Positions 1-9,546 of a stretch of DNA of 64,000 nt are shown in pieces. Below the pieces are notes generated by a model. That model did no database searches and was not told the origin of the DNA. It saw only the letters and a list, made by a program, of their open reading frames with translations. This DNA comes from Streptomyces sp. cg36 (GTDB lineage Bacteria; Actinomycetota; Actinomycetes; Streptomycetales; Streptomycetaceae), in assembly GCF_041080675.1 (NCBI RefSeq), contig NZ_CP163520.1, forward strand, positions 8,337,501 to 8,401,500. The letters run 5' to 3'. Both the position numbers and the translations under genes were made by a program. The first letter of the stretch is position 1; every line of letters begins with the position of its first letter.

Positions 1-699
1 GTGCGGGAAGTTGAGCCCGGCCATCTGCTCGTGTCCGACCTCCGGGTTGACGCCGACCCGGTCGGGCCGCTCCAGTGCGTTGATGAAGGCCAGGGCGTGG
101 CCGACGGTGGGCAGCAGGATGTCGCCGCGCGGCTCGTTGGGCTTGGGCTCGATGGCGAAGCGCAGGTCGTAGCCCTGCTGCTCGACGTACTCGCCCAGGA
201 TGTCGAAGGCTTCCTTGAGGCGGTCGAGCGCGCTGCGCACGTCCTTGGCGGCGCCGGACTCGGCGCCCTCGCGGCCGCCCCAGGCGACGTACACGGAGGC
301 TCCGAGCTCCACGGCCAGGTCGATGTTGCGGATCGTCTTGCGCAGCGCGTAGCGCCGCACGTCGCGGTCGTTGGCGGTGAAGGCGCCGTCCTTGAAGACC
401 GGGTGGGTGAAGAGGTTGGTGGTCGCCATCGGGACCTTGAGACCGGCGGTGTCCAGCGCGGTGCGGAAGCGCTTGACGGCCTGCTCGCGCCCGGCCTCGC
501 TGGTGCCGTAGGGGATCAGGTCGTCGTCGTGGAAGGTGACGCCGTAGGCGCCGAGTTCGGCCAGTCGCTGGACGGTCTCGACCGGGTCGAGGGCGGCGCG
601 GGTCGCGTCGCCGAAGGGGTCGCGCCCCTGCCAGCCGACGGTCCACAGGCCGAAGGTGAACTTGTGCGCGGGGCGGGGAGCGAGCGGGTCGCTGGACAT
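1..699 (-). CDS. xylA: Xylose isomerase, C-terminus cut by window edge
   Basis: Cytoplasmic isomerase converting D-xylose to D-xylulose (and glucose to fructose) with two divalent metals. The reverse-strand translation starts [19 protein letters not shown] and shows the family's N-terminal block ([11 protein letters not shown]), [13 protein letters not shown] with the catalytic His region, [10 protein letters not shown], and [18 protein letters not shown] containing a metal-ligand Glu. About 233 residues are present; the usual length is about 385-390, so roughly 150 residues lie to the left of base 1. It is divergent from xylB, and the gap holds an inverted repeat. Start chosen as the ATG just before the conserved N-terminus. 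Confidence 0.95.
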   Translation of the reverse strand, partial: MSSDPLAPRPAHKFTFGLWTVGWQGRDPFGDATRAALDPVETVQRLAELGAYGVTFHDDDLIPYGTSEAGREQAVKRFRTALDTAGLKVPMATTNLFTHPVFKDGAFTANDRDVRRYALRKTIRNIDLAVELGASVYVAWGGREGAESGAAKDVRSALDRLKEAFDILGEYVEQQGYDLRFAIEPKPNEPRGDILLPTVGHALAFINALERPDRVGVNPEVGHEQMAGLNFPH

Positions 700-725
700 G
701 GAGCGGCTCCGGATCCGTGCCGAGA

Positions 726-752
726 TAGTTTGTAATGGCGCACAACAAATTA
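726..752. promoter_or_regulatory. Inverted repeat in xylA-xylB divergent promoter, probable ROK operator
   Basis: Arms TAGTTTGT (726-733) and ACAAATTA (745-752) match at 7 of 8 positions with an 11-bp spacer. The element is unusually A/T-rich for this DNA and lies 27 bp from the xylA start and 41 bp from the xylB start. A ROK-family repressor gene follows xylB, so this is the obvious candidate operator; binding is inferred. Confidence 0.6.
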
Positions 753-793
753 GTATGCCGAAGCGTCAGAAGGAACCCCCACCGGAGGAACGC

Positions 794-2215
794 ATGGCTG
801 AACAACGTGTCGTGATCGGCATCGACAGTTCGACGCAGTCCACCAAGGCCCTCGCCGTCGACATCGACACGGGCGCCGTCGTGGGCCAGGGCAGCGCCCC
901 GCACACCGTCAGCGGGGGCGGCGCCCGCGAGAGCGACCCCGAGCAGTGGTGGGACGCGCTGGGTGCGGCCGTAGCGCGCACCGGCTGGGCGGACCGCACA
1001 GCCGCCGTCTCGATCGCGGCTCAGCAGCACGGCCTGGTCACCCTTGGCGCGGACGGCCGGCCGGTCCGCCCGGCGCTGCTCTGGAACGACGTCCGATCCG
1101 CGCCCCAGGCGGCCGAGTTGAGGGCCGCGATCGGCACCGCGGAGCTCGCCCGCCGCACCGGGAGCGTCCCGACCGCCGCCTTCACCGCCGCCAAGTGGGC
1201 CTGGCTGCGCGCCCACGAACCCGCCGCCGCGGACCGGGCCGCCGCGGTCCGGCTGCCCCACGACTTCCTGACGGAGCGGCTGACCGGCCAGGCGGTCACC
1301 GACCGCGGCGACGCCTCCGGAACCGGCTGGTGGGGAGGCGACGGCTACGACGAGGACATCCTCGCCCGCATCGGCCTGGACCCGGCACTGCTGCCGCGAG
1401 TCCTCGCGCCCGGCGCGCGGGCGGGCACGGTCCGTGCCGGGCTGCCGCTGCGCCAGGGGGTGCCGGTCGCCACCGGCACGGGCGACAACATGGCCGCCGC
1501 TCTCGGCCTCGGCCTGCTGCCCGGCCGGCCGGTGCTCAGCCTCGGCACCTCCGGAACCGTGTACGCCGTCGGCCGGTCCCGGCCCGCCGACCCGGGCGGC
1601 ACCGTCGCCGGGTTCGCCGACGCCCTCGGCGGCTGGCTGCCGCTGGCCTGCACGCTCAACTGCACCCTCGCCGTCGATCGCTTCGCCGCCCTCCTGGGGC
1701 GCGGCCGTGACGACGTCGAGGACGGCGGCACCGCCGTAGTCCTGCCCTACCTGGACGGCGAGCGCACCCCCAACCTCCCGGCCGCCTCCGGCCTGGTCCA
1801 CGGGCTGCGCCACGACACCACCCCGGGACAACTGCTCCAGGCCGCCTACGACGGCGCCGCCCATGCCCTGCTCGCCGCCCTGGACGAGGTGCTGCGCGCG
1901 GCAGGCGCGGACCCGGCGGGTGAGGAACCGCTGCTGCTGATCGGCGGCGGCGCTCGCGGACCGGCCTGGCAGCAGACCGTCCTACGCCTGTCCGGCCGGG
2001 CGGTCCAGGTGCCCCGCGCCAAGGAACTCGTCGCGCTCGGCGCGGCCGCCCAGGCCGCCGCGCTGCTCACCGGTGAGTCCGCCGACGCCGTGGCACGCCG
2101 CTGGCGGACGGCCGAAGGGCCGGTCCTGGAGGCGGTACAGAAGGACGACGACGCGCTCGAACGGATCGGGGATACGCTGCGTCGGGCCAGGGCCTTGCAA
2201 GGCGCCCCGGCCTGA
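794..2215 (+). CDS. xylB: Xylulokinase
   Basis: FGGY-family sugar kinase phosphorylating D-xylulose to xylulose 5-phosphate, which enters the pentose phosphate pathway. 473 residues, the usual length. The N-terminal phosphate-binding motif VIGIDSSTQSTKA is followed by AAQQHGLV, LWNDVRS, the substrate-binding region GTGDNMAAALGLG, SLGTSGTVYAV, and the C-terminal LLIGGGARGPAWQQ adenosine site. The ATG at 794 has GGAGG 6-11 bases upstream; earlier in-frame codons lack family similarity and run into the operator. The ROK regulator starts 21 bases downstream, so the two are likely co-transcribed. Confidence 0.95.
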   Translation: MAEQRVVIGIDSSTQSTKALAVDIDTGAVVGQGSAPHTVSGGGARESDPEQWWDALGAAVARTGWADRTAAVSIAAQQHGLVTLGADGRPVRPALLWNDVRSAPQAAELRAAIGTAELARRTGSVPTAAFTAAKWAWLRAHEPAAADRAAAVRLPHDFLTERLTGQAVTDRGDASGTGWWGGDGYDEDILARIGLDPALLPRVLAPGARAGTVRAGLPLRQGVPVATGTGDNMAAALGLGLLPGRPVLSLGTSGTVYAVGRSRPADPGGTVAGFADALGGWLPLACTLNCTLAVDRFAALLGRGRDDVEDGGTAVVLPYLDGERTPNLPAASGLVHGLRHDTTPGQLLQAAYDGAAHALLAALDEVLRAAGADPAGEEPLLLIGGGARGPAWQQTVLRLSGRAVQVPRAKELVALGAAAQAAALLTGESADAVARRWRTAEGPVLEAVQKDDDALERIGDTLRRARALQGAPA

Positions 2216-2236
2216 GACCGGTCGAAGGGGCAACGT

Positions 2237-3463
2237 GTGGCGGTGGCGGGCAGGACGGACAGGGGCGTGGAGAACGGGCCGGCATCGCAACAGGACGTGC
2301 GGCGGCAGAACCTCGCACTCGTCCTCGGCACGGTCCGCGCGCACAGCCCGCTCTCCCGCGCGGACGTCGCCGCACGCGTCGGACTGACCAGACCGGCCGT
2401 CTCCTCCCTGGTCGACGAACTCATCGAACGCGGCGCGCTGACCGAGGCACCGGCCACCGCCAGCGGACGGGTGGGCCGCCCCGGACGGGCGCTGGCCCTC
2501 AACGACCACGGCCCCGCGGGCCTCGGCCTGGAGATCGGCGCCACCCACCTCGGCGCGTGCGTCGTGGACCTGCGGGGCGAGCCGCGCCTGTGGCGCAGGG
2601 TCGAACAGGTAAACGCGGACCGCCCGGCCGGGCAGGTCCTCGCGGAGGCAGCCGCACTGTCCGCCGAGGTCGAGACCGAGGCCACCGCCCTGGGCCTGTA
2701 CGTCAAGGGGCGTATCCTCGCCGTGCCCGGAGTGGTGCCGAACGCACCCGGCGGACTCGTCGAGCGCGTACCCAACCTCGGCTGGCACGGCGTCCGCCTC
2801 GCCGACCACTGGCCCGACCCGGACACCCTGCCCGAACCGGAGAACGAGGCCAACCTCGGGGCGCTGGCCGAGTACTGGAACGCCGGACAACCCGCGGAGA
2901 CCGTCGTACACGTCTCCGCGGAGACCGGCATCGGCGCCGCCCTCATCATCGACGGCCGCCTCTTCCGGGGAGCCCGCGGCTTCGCCGGAGAACTCGGCCA
3001 CATCCCCGTCCAGCCGGACGGCCCCGGCTGCGCCTGCGGCGCCCGCGGCTGCCTGGAACAGTTCGCGGGGAAGGCAGCCGTGCTGCGGCAGGCCGGCCTC
3101 GCCCAGCACGACCTCGCCCAGGCCGGTGACCCGGTGGCCCTGCTGGCCGAGCGGGCAGGCGCCGGGCACGCGCCCACCCTGCGAGCCCTGGACCACGCGG
3201 GACGCGCTCTGGGCCTCGCCCTCGCGTCCGCCGTCGAACTCATCGACCCCGACAGCCTCGTCCTCGGCGGCGCCTACACCGAACTCGCCGACTGGCTCCT
3301 GCCCTCCGTACGCGCCGAACTGGCCGCCCGCGTCACCGTGCGGCCCTGGACCCCGCAGGCACTGCGCCCCTCGGCACTGGGCCGTCGCGGCCCCCTGCTG
3401 GGCGCGGCGCAGACGACGGTCCGCCGGATCATGGCGGACCCCACCCTGCTCCCCGCCGACTGA
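2237..3463 (+). CDS. ROK-family transcriptional repressor (XylR-like)
   Basis: 408 residues. The N-terminal winged helix (residues about 20-80, SPLSRADVAARVGLTRPAVSS as helix-turn-helix) precedes a ROK sugar-kinase-like domain with GLEIGATHLGACVVDL and the zinc-binding signature CACGARGCLEQF. Such repressors bind operators in the absence of a sugar; position next to xylB points to xylose or xylulose as effector and the 726-752 repeat as target (inference). GTG start at 2237 with GAAGGGG upstream. Confidence 0.9.
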   Translation: MAVAGRTDRGVENGPASQQDVRRQNLALVLGTVRAHSPLSRADVAARVGLTRPAVSSLVDELIERGALTEAPATASGRVGRPGRALALNDHGPAGLGLEIGATHLGACVVDLRGEPRLWRRVEQVNADRPAGQVLAEAAALSAEVETEATALGLYVKGRILAVPGVVPNAPGGLVERVPNLGWHGVRLADHWPDPDTLPEPENEANLGALAEYWNAGQPAETVVHVSAETGIGAALIIDGRLFRGARGFAGELGHIPVQPDGPGCACGARGCLEQFAGKAAVLRQAGLAQHDLAQAGDPVALLAERAGAGHAPTLRALDHAGRALGLALASAVELIDPDSLVLGGAYTELADWLLPSVRAELAARVTVRPWTPQALRPSALGRRGPLLGAAQTTVRRIMADPTLLPAD

Positions 3464-4012
3464 CCCCGGGCCCGCCCCGCGCGCCCAGTCGTACCCGGCC
3501 ACGGCCATCGCCTGTCCGCCCCGGGGTGGCGACCCGAGGGCGGCCGCAGCCTGGATCGAGGGCGCCACCAAGCAGACCGCGACCTGGGACGTCAGCGCCG
3601 TACTGTCCACCGCTGCCGACACCGCCGACGACCTCCTGGGGGACATCCTGCTCCAGCTCCCCGCCTACTGGGACCTCCTGTTCGGCCGCCCCCAGCCCAC
3701 CTGACCCACCCCCGGGTGCCCCACACGGCCCCACGACTTCGCGAAAGGCATGCACCGCAGTGATCACCGACGTGCGCGTACCGCTTCAGCACCAGCCTCT
3801 TGCGGCCGAGCTGTTCATGACGGAGCCCTGTTGGTGAACCTCTCCGCGGACATCTCGCGGCCCGACCGGCCGGAACGGCACTGCCGGTATGCTCTCGCAC
3901 CTTCACCGTGACGGGCCGGTGCCGGTCGGCGCTGCGGGACAGGCGAGGGCCGGGAGCAGCCGAGGGAAATTCGCGTGCCCCGGACGGCTTCGTACGGGCA
4001 GGATGCTTCGGC
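3464..4012. other. Intergenic stretch with a short coding-like tail
   Basis: No confident gene. One plus-strand stretch ending with a stop at 3704 (about 3530-3704; reads WIEGATKQTATWDVSAVL ... AYWDLLFGRPQPT) has coding-like third positions but no plausible start or recognised family; it may be a relic. 3705-4012 shows nothing I can name. Confidence 0.3.
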
Positions 4013-4760
4013 ATGGAACGCTCCCTGATCAGTACCCTCGCCCACGTCGACCATCCCATCGCGGCGCCGCTGTCCGACGATTCCGTGCGTACGTTGCTCG
4101 ACCGGGCGCTGCCCCGGGGGGGAGGAGCGGGTACTGGATCTGGGGTGTGCCGAGGCGGCCTGGCTGGTGCGTGCGCTGGCCGGGCGCCCCGGCCTGCGGG
4201 CGGACGGCGTCGACCTCAGCGAGTCCGCCCTCGCCAAGGGGCGCGCGGCGGCCGACGCGGCGGCCCTTGGCGACCGGCTGACGCTGCACACCGGAGACGC
4301 GACGGCGTTCGAGGCGCCACACCCGTACGACTTGGTGCTGTGCGTCGGTGCCACGCACGCGTTCGGCGGGCTGCTGCCGACCCTGGAAGCAGCGCGCAGC
4401 CATCTCGCGCCCGGCGGCAGTGTGCTGGTGGGCGACGATTTCTGGGAACGCGAGCCGGGGCCGCAGACGCTGGCCGCCGGGTTCGAGGCGGACGAGTACA
4501 CCGACCTCGCCACGACCGTCGAGCGGGTATCAGCGGCAGGATGGACGCCGGTGTACGGGCATGTCAGCACGCTGGAGGAGTGGGACGCGTACGAGTGGTC
4601 ATGGACCGGCTCGCTCTCGCGCTGGGCACTCGACCACCCCGAACACCCCGACGCGGCCGAGGTGTTGGAGATCGCCCGCACCCATCGGGATGAGTGGCTG
4701 CGCGGGTACCGGGGAACCCTCGGGTTCGTGACGTTGCAGCTCAGGGCGACGGCGTCCTAG
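4013..4760 (+). pseudogene. SAM-dependent methyltransferase, frameshifted in a G tract
   Basis: Class I methyltransferase read in two frames. The ATG at 4013 begins MERSLISTLAHVDHPIAAPLSD and runs to a G7 tract at 4116-4122. Dropping one G gives ALPRGEERVLDLGCAEAAW, a clean SAM-binding motif I, continuing into GVDLSESALAKGRA, DLVLCVGATHAFGG and a C-terminus ending LGFVTLQLRATAS at 4760. As written, neither frame alone makes a complete enzyme. It is either a one-base insertion (pseudogene), a homopolymer sequencing error, or slippage expression. Substrate unknown; ubiE-like small-molecule methyltransferases are the closest type I can suggest. Confidence 0.8.
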
Positions 4761-4969
4761 CCCCGTACGTGGTCACCGATTGAGGTCTGCGGCCGGAGGG
4801 TTCGTGTGACTTCGATGCCGAGGAGTTCGTAGGGCGGACTGGGAAGCCGTCGGTGATCTGCACCGTCGGCGGGGTCGGTGACGTTCCCGGTCCGCCCATT
4901 GAGCTCGCCGCGGTGGCGGATGGGCACCCGGCCGGTCTGCCGCCGGTCCGGGGTGGTCGTGTCTGTCAT
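4757..4969 (-). CDS. Small hypothetical protein, doubtful
   Basis: An ATG at 4969 opens a 70-residue reading frame (MTDTTTPDRRQTGRVPIRHR ... TRTLRPQTSIGDHVRG) that converges on, and overlaps by four bases, the methyltransferase on the other strand. It is hydrophilic, with no domain or signal peptide recognised, and could be a spurious frame. Confidence 0.25.
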   Translation of the reverse strand: MTDTTTPDRRQTGRVPIRHRGELNGRTGNVTDPADGADHRRLPSPPYELLGIEVTRTLRPQTSIGDHVRG

Positions 4970-5150
4970 GGCGTCGGGGCCTGTCAAATGGCCGGCATCC
5001 ACGTCAGGTCACCTTTGCGTCACGCAACGTCTCACTGTCGGAAGCGGGGCCTCACGGGCCTCACGGGCCTCACGTGCCTGGGCCTGGCAGGCGTCTCTGA
5101 TCGTACAGCCGGTGTCCGGCTGCCCGCTGTGGTGGATGGGGAGCAGGGTG

Positions 5151-5912
5151 TCACGGGCTGTGGTCGCGCCCTTCCCGTGGGGCGAAGGCTGTGAGGGCGT
5201 CGGTGTCGCTCGCGCGGGCGTGCAGGAAGTAGTCGGCCCATTCGGTGATTTCGGGGTAGGACGAGTCCTGGCTGAGCTGGGTGGCTGCGGCTTGGAGGTC
5301 GAAGTGCGTGGTGCGGAGTTCGACGCCCGGGCCCAGGAGGGCCCAGTGTGCTCCGGTTCGTCCGTAGGGCATGCCGATGCTGCCGGGGTTGATCACGAGT
5401 CGGCCGTGGGCGAGGCGGACGAACGGCATGTGGGTGTGGCCGCAGACCACGGTGCGGATGTCGGCATCGAGTCCGTTGAAGACTTCCTTCCAGCGGTCGA
5501 GGCGGGAGTCGACCAGGACGACCTCCTCGTCGTCGCGAGGGGTGGCATGACAGAACAGCACCTTTCCCAGCCCGTTCACGGACAGGGAAAGTGAACGGGG
5601 AAGGGAGCCGAGCAGGTCGAGGTGGTCCTCGCGGAGCTGTTCGGCTGCCCAGGGGGCGATCGGATCGGGGATCGTGTCGCGTTGCCCCCGGCGGTATTCG
5701 AGGAGTTCCCGGTCGGCGTTGCCGCTGATCCAGATGACGCGCTCGCCGAGGCTGGTCAGCAGGTCGAGGACCTGGGCCGGTTGCGGACCGGCGGTGATGT
5801 CGCCGGTCAGCACGATGTGATCGGCAGTGCTGACGTCGGGTTCGGCGAGTACTGCCTCCAGGGCTGGCAGGACTCCGTGGATGTCGGACAGGACGGCTAC
5901 TCGTTTCAGCAT
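5151..5912 (-). CDS. Calcineurin-like metallophosphoesterase (YfcE/MJ0936-type)
   Basis: 253 residues. The dinuclear-metal motifs of the family are in order: AVLSDIHGVLPAL (D-x-H), VLTGDITAGPQP (GD), WISGNADRE (GNxD), VVCGHTHMPFV (GHTH), and NPGSIGMPYGR. It hydrolyses phosphomono- or diesters; the physiological substrate cannot be told from sequence. ATG at 5912 starts directly before the first motif (MLKRVAVLSDIHG). Cytoplasmic, no signal peptide. Confidence 0.88.
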   Translation of the reverse strand: MLKRVAVLSDIHGVLPALEAVLAEPDVSTADHIVLTGDITAGPQPAQVLDLLTSLGERVIWISGNADRELLEYRRGQRDTIPDPIAPWAAEQLREDHLDLLGSLPRSLSLSVNGLGKVLFCHATPRDDEEVVLVDSRLDRWKEVFNGLDADIRTVVCGHTHMPFVRLAHGRLVINPGSIGMPYGRTGAHWALLGPGVELRTTHFDLQAAATQLSQDSSYPEITEWADYFLHARASDTDALTAFAPREGRDHSP

Positions 5913-6382
5913 GGTCACCACTGTGGGGTGAAGACCGCCGAGCGGTGCACTCGTTCGCCCGGCGCGTAGTTTGAGGGGCCAATCGAGGCGTGTCGTCACC
6001 GGGCGCGTAGCTCTCCCACGGGCTCCGGCTTCGTTGGCGATGCGCGTCGTGCTCTTGTCGTGGTAGCCGAGTGCCATGGGGAACTACGGGCGCCGGGGCC
6101 CAAGGACGAGCTGGCGAATGGCTCAGGTACGGCCTTCCTCGACTGGGACGACCAGTTCCCGCAGTGCGTCGCGCAGAGCACACCGCCGGTTGCGGCAGCC
6201 CCTGGTTCGCAGTCCCAGCAGAAAGCTCGTGATGGACTGCTTCGCGCCAGCCCACGTATGTCCACCACGAGCACACTCTGCGGGGAGGGGGCCAAGTGTC
6301 TGATGCGGCACGCAACCCGACCAGGCCCCAAGACCGTTCTCTCATGTTCGGCCATGTGAACACCGTGCGGCCGAGAGTCCCC
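5913..6382. other. Intergenic, no supported gene
   Basis: 470 bases. A minus-strand stretch ending near 6123 (GCRNRRCALRDALREL) looks partly coding but matches nothing I know, and no start is convincing. Confidence 0.4.
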
Positions 6383-6763
6383 TCACCCTGTGAACGCGAT
6401 GACCAGCGCATCCGACTCTGGCGCGATGTAGTCGTATGTCGGGAAGTCGACGTGACCATGATGGTTGGCATCCGCTTCGGAGGCGAAGCCTTCGATCCTG
6501 TCGGCCAGGAGGTTGAGAGCTTCCCGCCCTCCCTCGATCATGAGGGTGCTGCCCTCCGTGACGATCGAAGCGGTATTGCGCTCCGGATGTTCCCGGAACG
6601 CGATTTCGGACAGCGCCCTCTCGTAGGGAAAGGGGTGCCGGTTCTCCGAGAGGTGGACGTTTCCCGCTTTCCCGCGCAGTAGCTGCCCGAGAGCCAACAG
6701 CCCTCGGCGTGTCCCGGAGAGCTCAAGCTCGTCGGTTTTCCCGCTGTGCAGAACCTGCAACAT
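6383..6763 (-). CDS. Imm32-like immunity or hypothetical protein
   Basis: 126 residues, acidic and cytoplasmic. The pattern of an N-terminal strand, LELSGTRRGLLALGQLLR, and a C-terminal TLMIEGGREALNLLADRIEGF resembles the Imm32 family of small immunity proteins associated with contact-dependent or polymorphic toxins; recognition is from pattern, not alignment. No toxin gene is next to it. ATG at 6763 (with GGGGGA a few bases upstream) is preferred over a GTG one codon earlier. Confidence 0.5.
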   Translation of the reverse strand: MLQVLHSGKTDELELSGTRRGLLALGQLLRGKAGNVHLSENRHPFPYERALSEIAFREHPERNTASIVTEGSTLMIEGGREALNLLADRIEGFASEADANHHGHVDFPTYDYIAPESDALVIAFTG

Positions 6764-7126
6764 CACATCCCCCTTGTCCTGCCGATCTTACCGATCACCG
6801 ATTCGCACCGTCTTGTCATATGGCCGGCATTGGTCAGAGTCACGGCTTCCCGGCAGACCTCCGACACGGTCTGCCCCCCATCGAGCTGTCGGCTTCAAGT
6901 GTCGGGCGTGCCCGCTCGCCATGGCCCCTGGGGGCAGCAGGAGACGTCAGAGTTCCCCACGCTGATGTCACCCAGGGGCGGGGCGGTGCTTGCGGACTCT
7001 GCCGCCGAGTGTCCTGTCGCGCTGATGCTCCCACTCGGTCCCACCTGACATGGCGGATCGCCCGCTGAGCGGCGACCGCTTTGAAAATGAGTGGCGGCGT
7101 CGAAGCCTGGGCAGAAGGCTCTTCGC
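6764..7126. other. Intergenic, nothing recognised
   Basis: Divergent spacer between the Imm32-like gene and the phosphotransferase-like gene; must contain both promoters, but no convincing hexamers or repeats stood out. Confidence 0.35.
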
Positions 7127-8035
7127 GTGACACTTCATGTGAACGAGATCCGTGTGGATGAGGCGGTCGTCCGGTCGCTGCTGCGGGAGCAGCGGCCCGA
7201 GTGGGCCGCCCTTCCCCTCTCACCGGCCGGTGAGGGCACCGACAACAGGATGTACCGGCTCGGCGACCAGCTGCTCTTGCGGTTGCCGCGCACCCCGGAC
7301 AACGCGAAGGCCGTACGCAAGGAGCAGACGTGGCTGCCGCGGCTGGCGCCACGCCTCCCCTGTCAGATCCCGGAGCCGGTGTACGCGGGCAGCCCGGGTT
7401 CCGTGTTTCCGCTCGCCTGGTCGGTGTACCGCTGGATCGACGGCGTCGAAGCCAGCCCTGGATCAGTCACCGATTGGCCCGCCTTCGGGACTGATCTGGC
7501 GGCGATCGTGCGTAGCCTGCACTCCGCCCCTCTCATGGGAGCCACTCGCCAGGGTGAGCTCAGCTGGTACCGCGGAGGTGGCCTGCAAGCCTGTGACCGG
7601 TGGATCAGCGAGTGCTTCGACAACTGCCGCATGATCGAGGGCCTCGACCTCGACGTCGCGCACCTGCGACACCTGTGGCAGGCCGCGCTCGCCTTGCCTG
7701 AGCCATCCGGTCGCCAGGTATGGCTCCATGGGGATCTCAAACCCAGCAACCTCCTGGTGCGGCAGGGCAAGCTGCACGCGGTCATCGACTTCGGCGCCCT
7801 CTCCGTCGGCTTTCCCGACGCTGAACACTCGCCTCTGTGGGACCTTCCCCCTGGGGCCCGACAGGCGTACTGGAACGCCATGGGCCTCGACGACGAGACC
7901 TGGCTGCGTGCCCGGGCGTGGGCCATCGCCGTCGGAGTCAGCGGAGTGTCGTACTACTGGTCCGCCTATCCCGCCTTCGTCGACGAATGCCTCTCGCGTC
8001 TGCGCGCGATACTGGAGGTTGCAGGCGAGCGGTGA
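7127..8035 (+). CDS. Aminoglycoside phosphotransferase (APH) family protein
   Basis: Protein-kinase-like fold enzyme of about 302 residues. Visible motifs: N-lobe AGEGTDNRMYRLGDQLLLRLPR, hinge-proximal VYRWIDGVEA, the catalytic loop VWLHGDLKPSNLLV (HGDxxxxN) and metal site AVIDFGALSVG (DFG-like). The family includes antibiotic kinases and many small-molecule kinases of unknown substrate; no evidence here of a resistance role. GTG at 7127 has AGAAGG eight bases upstream; a more upstream in-frame start at 7091 and another GTG at 7139 are alternatives. Confidence 0.88.
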   Translation: MTLHVNEIRVDEAVVRSLLREQRPEWAALPLSPAGEGTDNRMYRLGDQLLLRLPRTPDNAKAVRKEQTWLPRLAPRLPCQIPEPVYAGSPGSVFPLAWSVYRWIDGVEASPGSVTDWPAFGTDLAAIVRSLHSAPLMGATRQGELSWYRGGGLQACDRWISECFDNCRMIEGLDLDVAHLRHLWQAALALPEPSGRQVWLHGDLKPSNLLVRQGKLHAVIDFGALSVGFPDAEHSPLWDLPPGARQAYWNAMGLDDETWLRARAWAIAVGVSGVSYYWSAYPAFVDECLSRLRAILEVAGER

Positions 8036-8044
8036 ACTCGTCCC

Positions 8045-8240
8045 GGGTAAAACCTTCCGCTGATCTCTCCGGAGTCCTTCGGATTATCCACGCGGTAGAG
8101 GGGAATGGCGCCGTTGCCCAGCTGGGCGATCCCCAGGTTGACGGCGTCGTCGGTGAGGCTGCGGCCGTTGGGGAATCCTCCGGTGTTTGTACCGTCGTAC
8201 GTCAGGTGGTCGGGGAGCGGAGCAGGCGTTCCGTGAGAGC
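8045..8240 (-). pseudogene. Remnant resembling DUF4331
   Basis: Reverse-strand reading across two frames gives LLPDHLTYDGTNTGGFPNGR followed by SLTDDAVNLGIAQLGNGAIP, the FPNGRxLTDD block that I associate with the C-terminus of DUF4331 proteins. No start, stop codons interrupt, and flanking sequence is not coding. The rest of 8036-8365 contains nothing else recognisable. Confidence 0.4.
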
Positions 8241-8365
8241 GGTGGCCCGGCCCTCGGGGCGTTCGGGGTGCTCGAAGACGCGCGGGAACCTGCCGGGGCT
8301 GAACGGGTGCCGGGCTGCTTGGCTCTTCGCGGCTGCGGGGTAAGAGCCGTGTGCGGCAGGGGTGT

Positions 8366-9346
8366 TCACGAGGGCAGTGAGGCGAGCCAGCCGCTCAGGA
8401 GCCGGTTGACGTCGTCGGGGCGCTCCTGCTGGATCCAGTGGCCGCAGCCGTCGAGGAGATGTGAGGAGACCAGGCCGGGCAGGGTGGTGGGGTAGGCGTC
8501 GATGGCGTCGGCGAGCCATGTGGTGGCGGCGTCCCGGCTGCCGCCGACGAACAGGGACGGCTGCGTGATCGGGGCGCCGTCGAAGTCGGCGAGGTCCTCC
8601 CAGTCCCGGTCCATGTTCCGGTAGCGGTTCAGCGCCCCGATCAGACCGGTCCGCTCGAACTCCTCGGCGTATGCGTCGAGTTCGCCCTGGCCGAGCCAGG
8701 AGGGGTGTCGGTCCTTGGGGAAGCGGTCGCGCAGTGTGCCGCTCTTGCTGACGAAGTGGGGGTCCGGGGCGGTGGAAGCGGGCATGGTGTCGCCCGACAT
8801 CGCCGCGTAGAACCCCGCGAGCCAGCCGCGCACATCGGGCTCGATCTCGGCCTCGGCCCGGCCGGGCTCCTGGAAGTAGGAGACGTAGAACTCCTCGTCC
8901 CCGCCCAGGCGCGCGAAGACTTCACTGGGCCGCGGGCCACCGCGCGGGGCGTAGGGCACGCTGAGCAACCCCACCGCCCGGAAGACGTCCGGCTGGAGCA
9001 GGGCCGAGTTCGCGGCGATGACCGAGCCCCAGTCGTGCCCGACGATCACCGCGGACTGCTCGCCCAGGGCGTGCACCACCGCGAGGTTGTCCGCCACCAG
9101 GTCGAGCATGCGGTACGCGGCCACACTGTCGGGGCGGGAGGAGCGGCCGTACCCGCGGACGTCGATGGCGACCGCGCGGTACCCGGCGGCGGCCAGCGCG
9201 GGCAACTGGTGGCGCCAGGAATACCAGGACTCCGGGAACCCGTGCACCAGCAACACCAGCGGTCCCGAACCCTGTTCCACCAGGTGGAGCCGGCCTGCTG
9301 GCGAGGTGACCAGACGATGCGTGCACTGCGTGGCCGACTTCGACAT
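8366..9346 (-). CDS. Epoxide hydrolase, alpha/beta-hydrolase fold
   Basis: 326 residues. Oxyanion motif VHGFPESWYSWRHQ, DVRGYGRSSRP, the nucleophile elbow IVGHDWGSVIA (Asp, as in epoxide hydrolases and dehalogenases rather than Ser), and the C-terminal catalytic LLDGCGHWIQQERP (His). The enzyme would open epoxides to diols in the cytosol; substrate unknown. ATG at 9346 is preceded by GGAGGACTC. A decayed TetR gene lies just upstream on the same strand and may once have controlled it. Confidence 0.9.
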   Translation of the reverse strand: MSKSATQCTHRLVTSPAGRLHLVEQGSGPLVLLVHGFPESWYSWRHQLPALAAAGYRAVAIDVRGYGRSSRPDSVAAYRMLDLVADNLAVVHALGEQSAVIVGHDWGSVIAANSALLQPDVFRAVGLLSVPYAPRGGPRPSEVFARLGGDEEFYVSYFQEPGRAEAEIEPDVRGWLAGFYAAMSGDTMPASTAPDPHFVSKSGTLRDRFPKDRHPSWLGQGELDAYAEEFERTGLIGALNRYRNMDRDWEDLADFDGAPITQPSLFVGGSRDAATTWLADAIDAYPTTLPGLVSSHLLDGCGHWIQQERPDDVNRLLSGWLASLPS

Positions 9347-9546
9347 GAGTCCTCCAAGGTTGTTGATGGGCCGGTATCAGGGCCGGCGCCGGACGGTCGT
9401 ACATCGGCGCGGATCGAGGATGCCGCACACACCACGACCGCGGCCAAGGCTGTTGCCGCTTCGGCAAATCCTGTGGCGCTCCCACCTGGCGGACGCCGCG
9501 GTCGGCCGCCTGGCACCGGACGCAATCCGTGCGGGTTGTGCATGGT

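Noticed and set aside
1..735. 244-codon plus-strand frame
   Set aside because: Antisense shadow of xylA, which has unmistakable xylose isomerase motifs on the minus strand.
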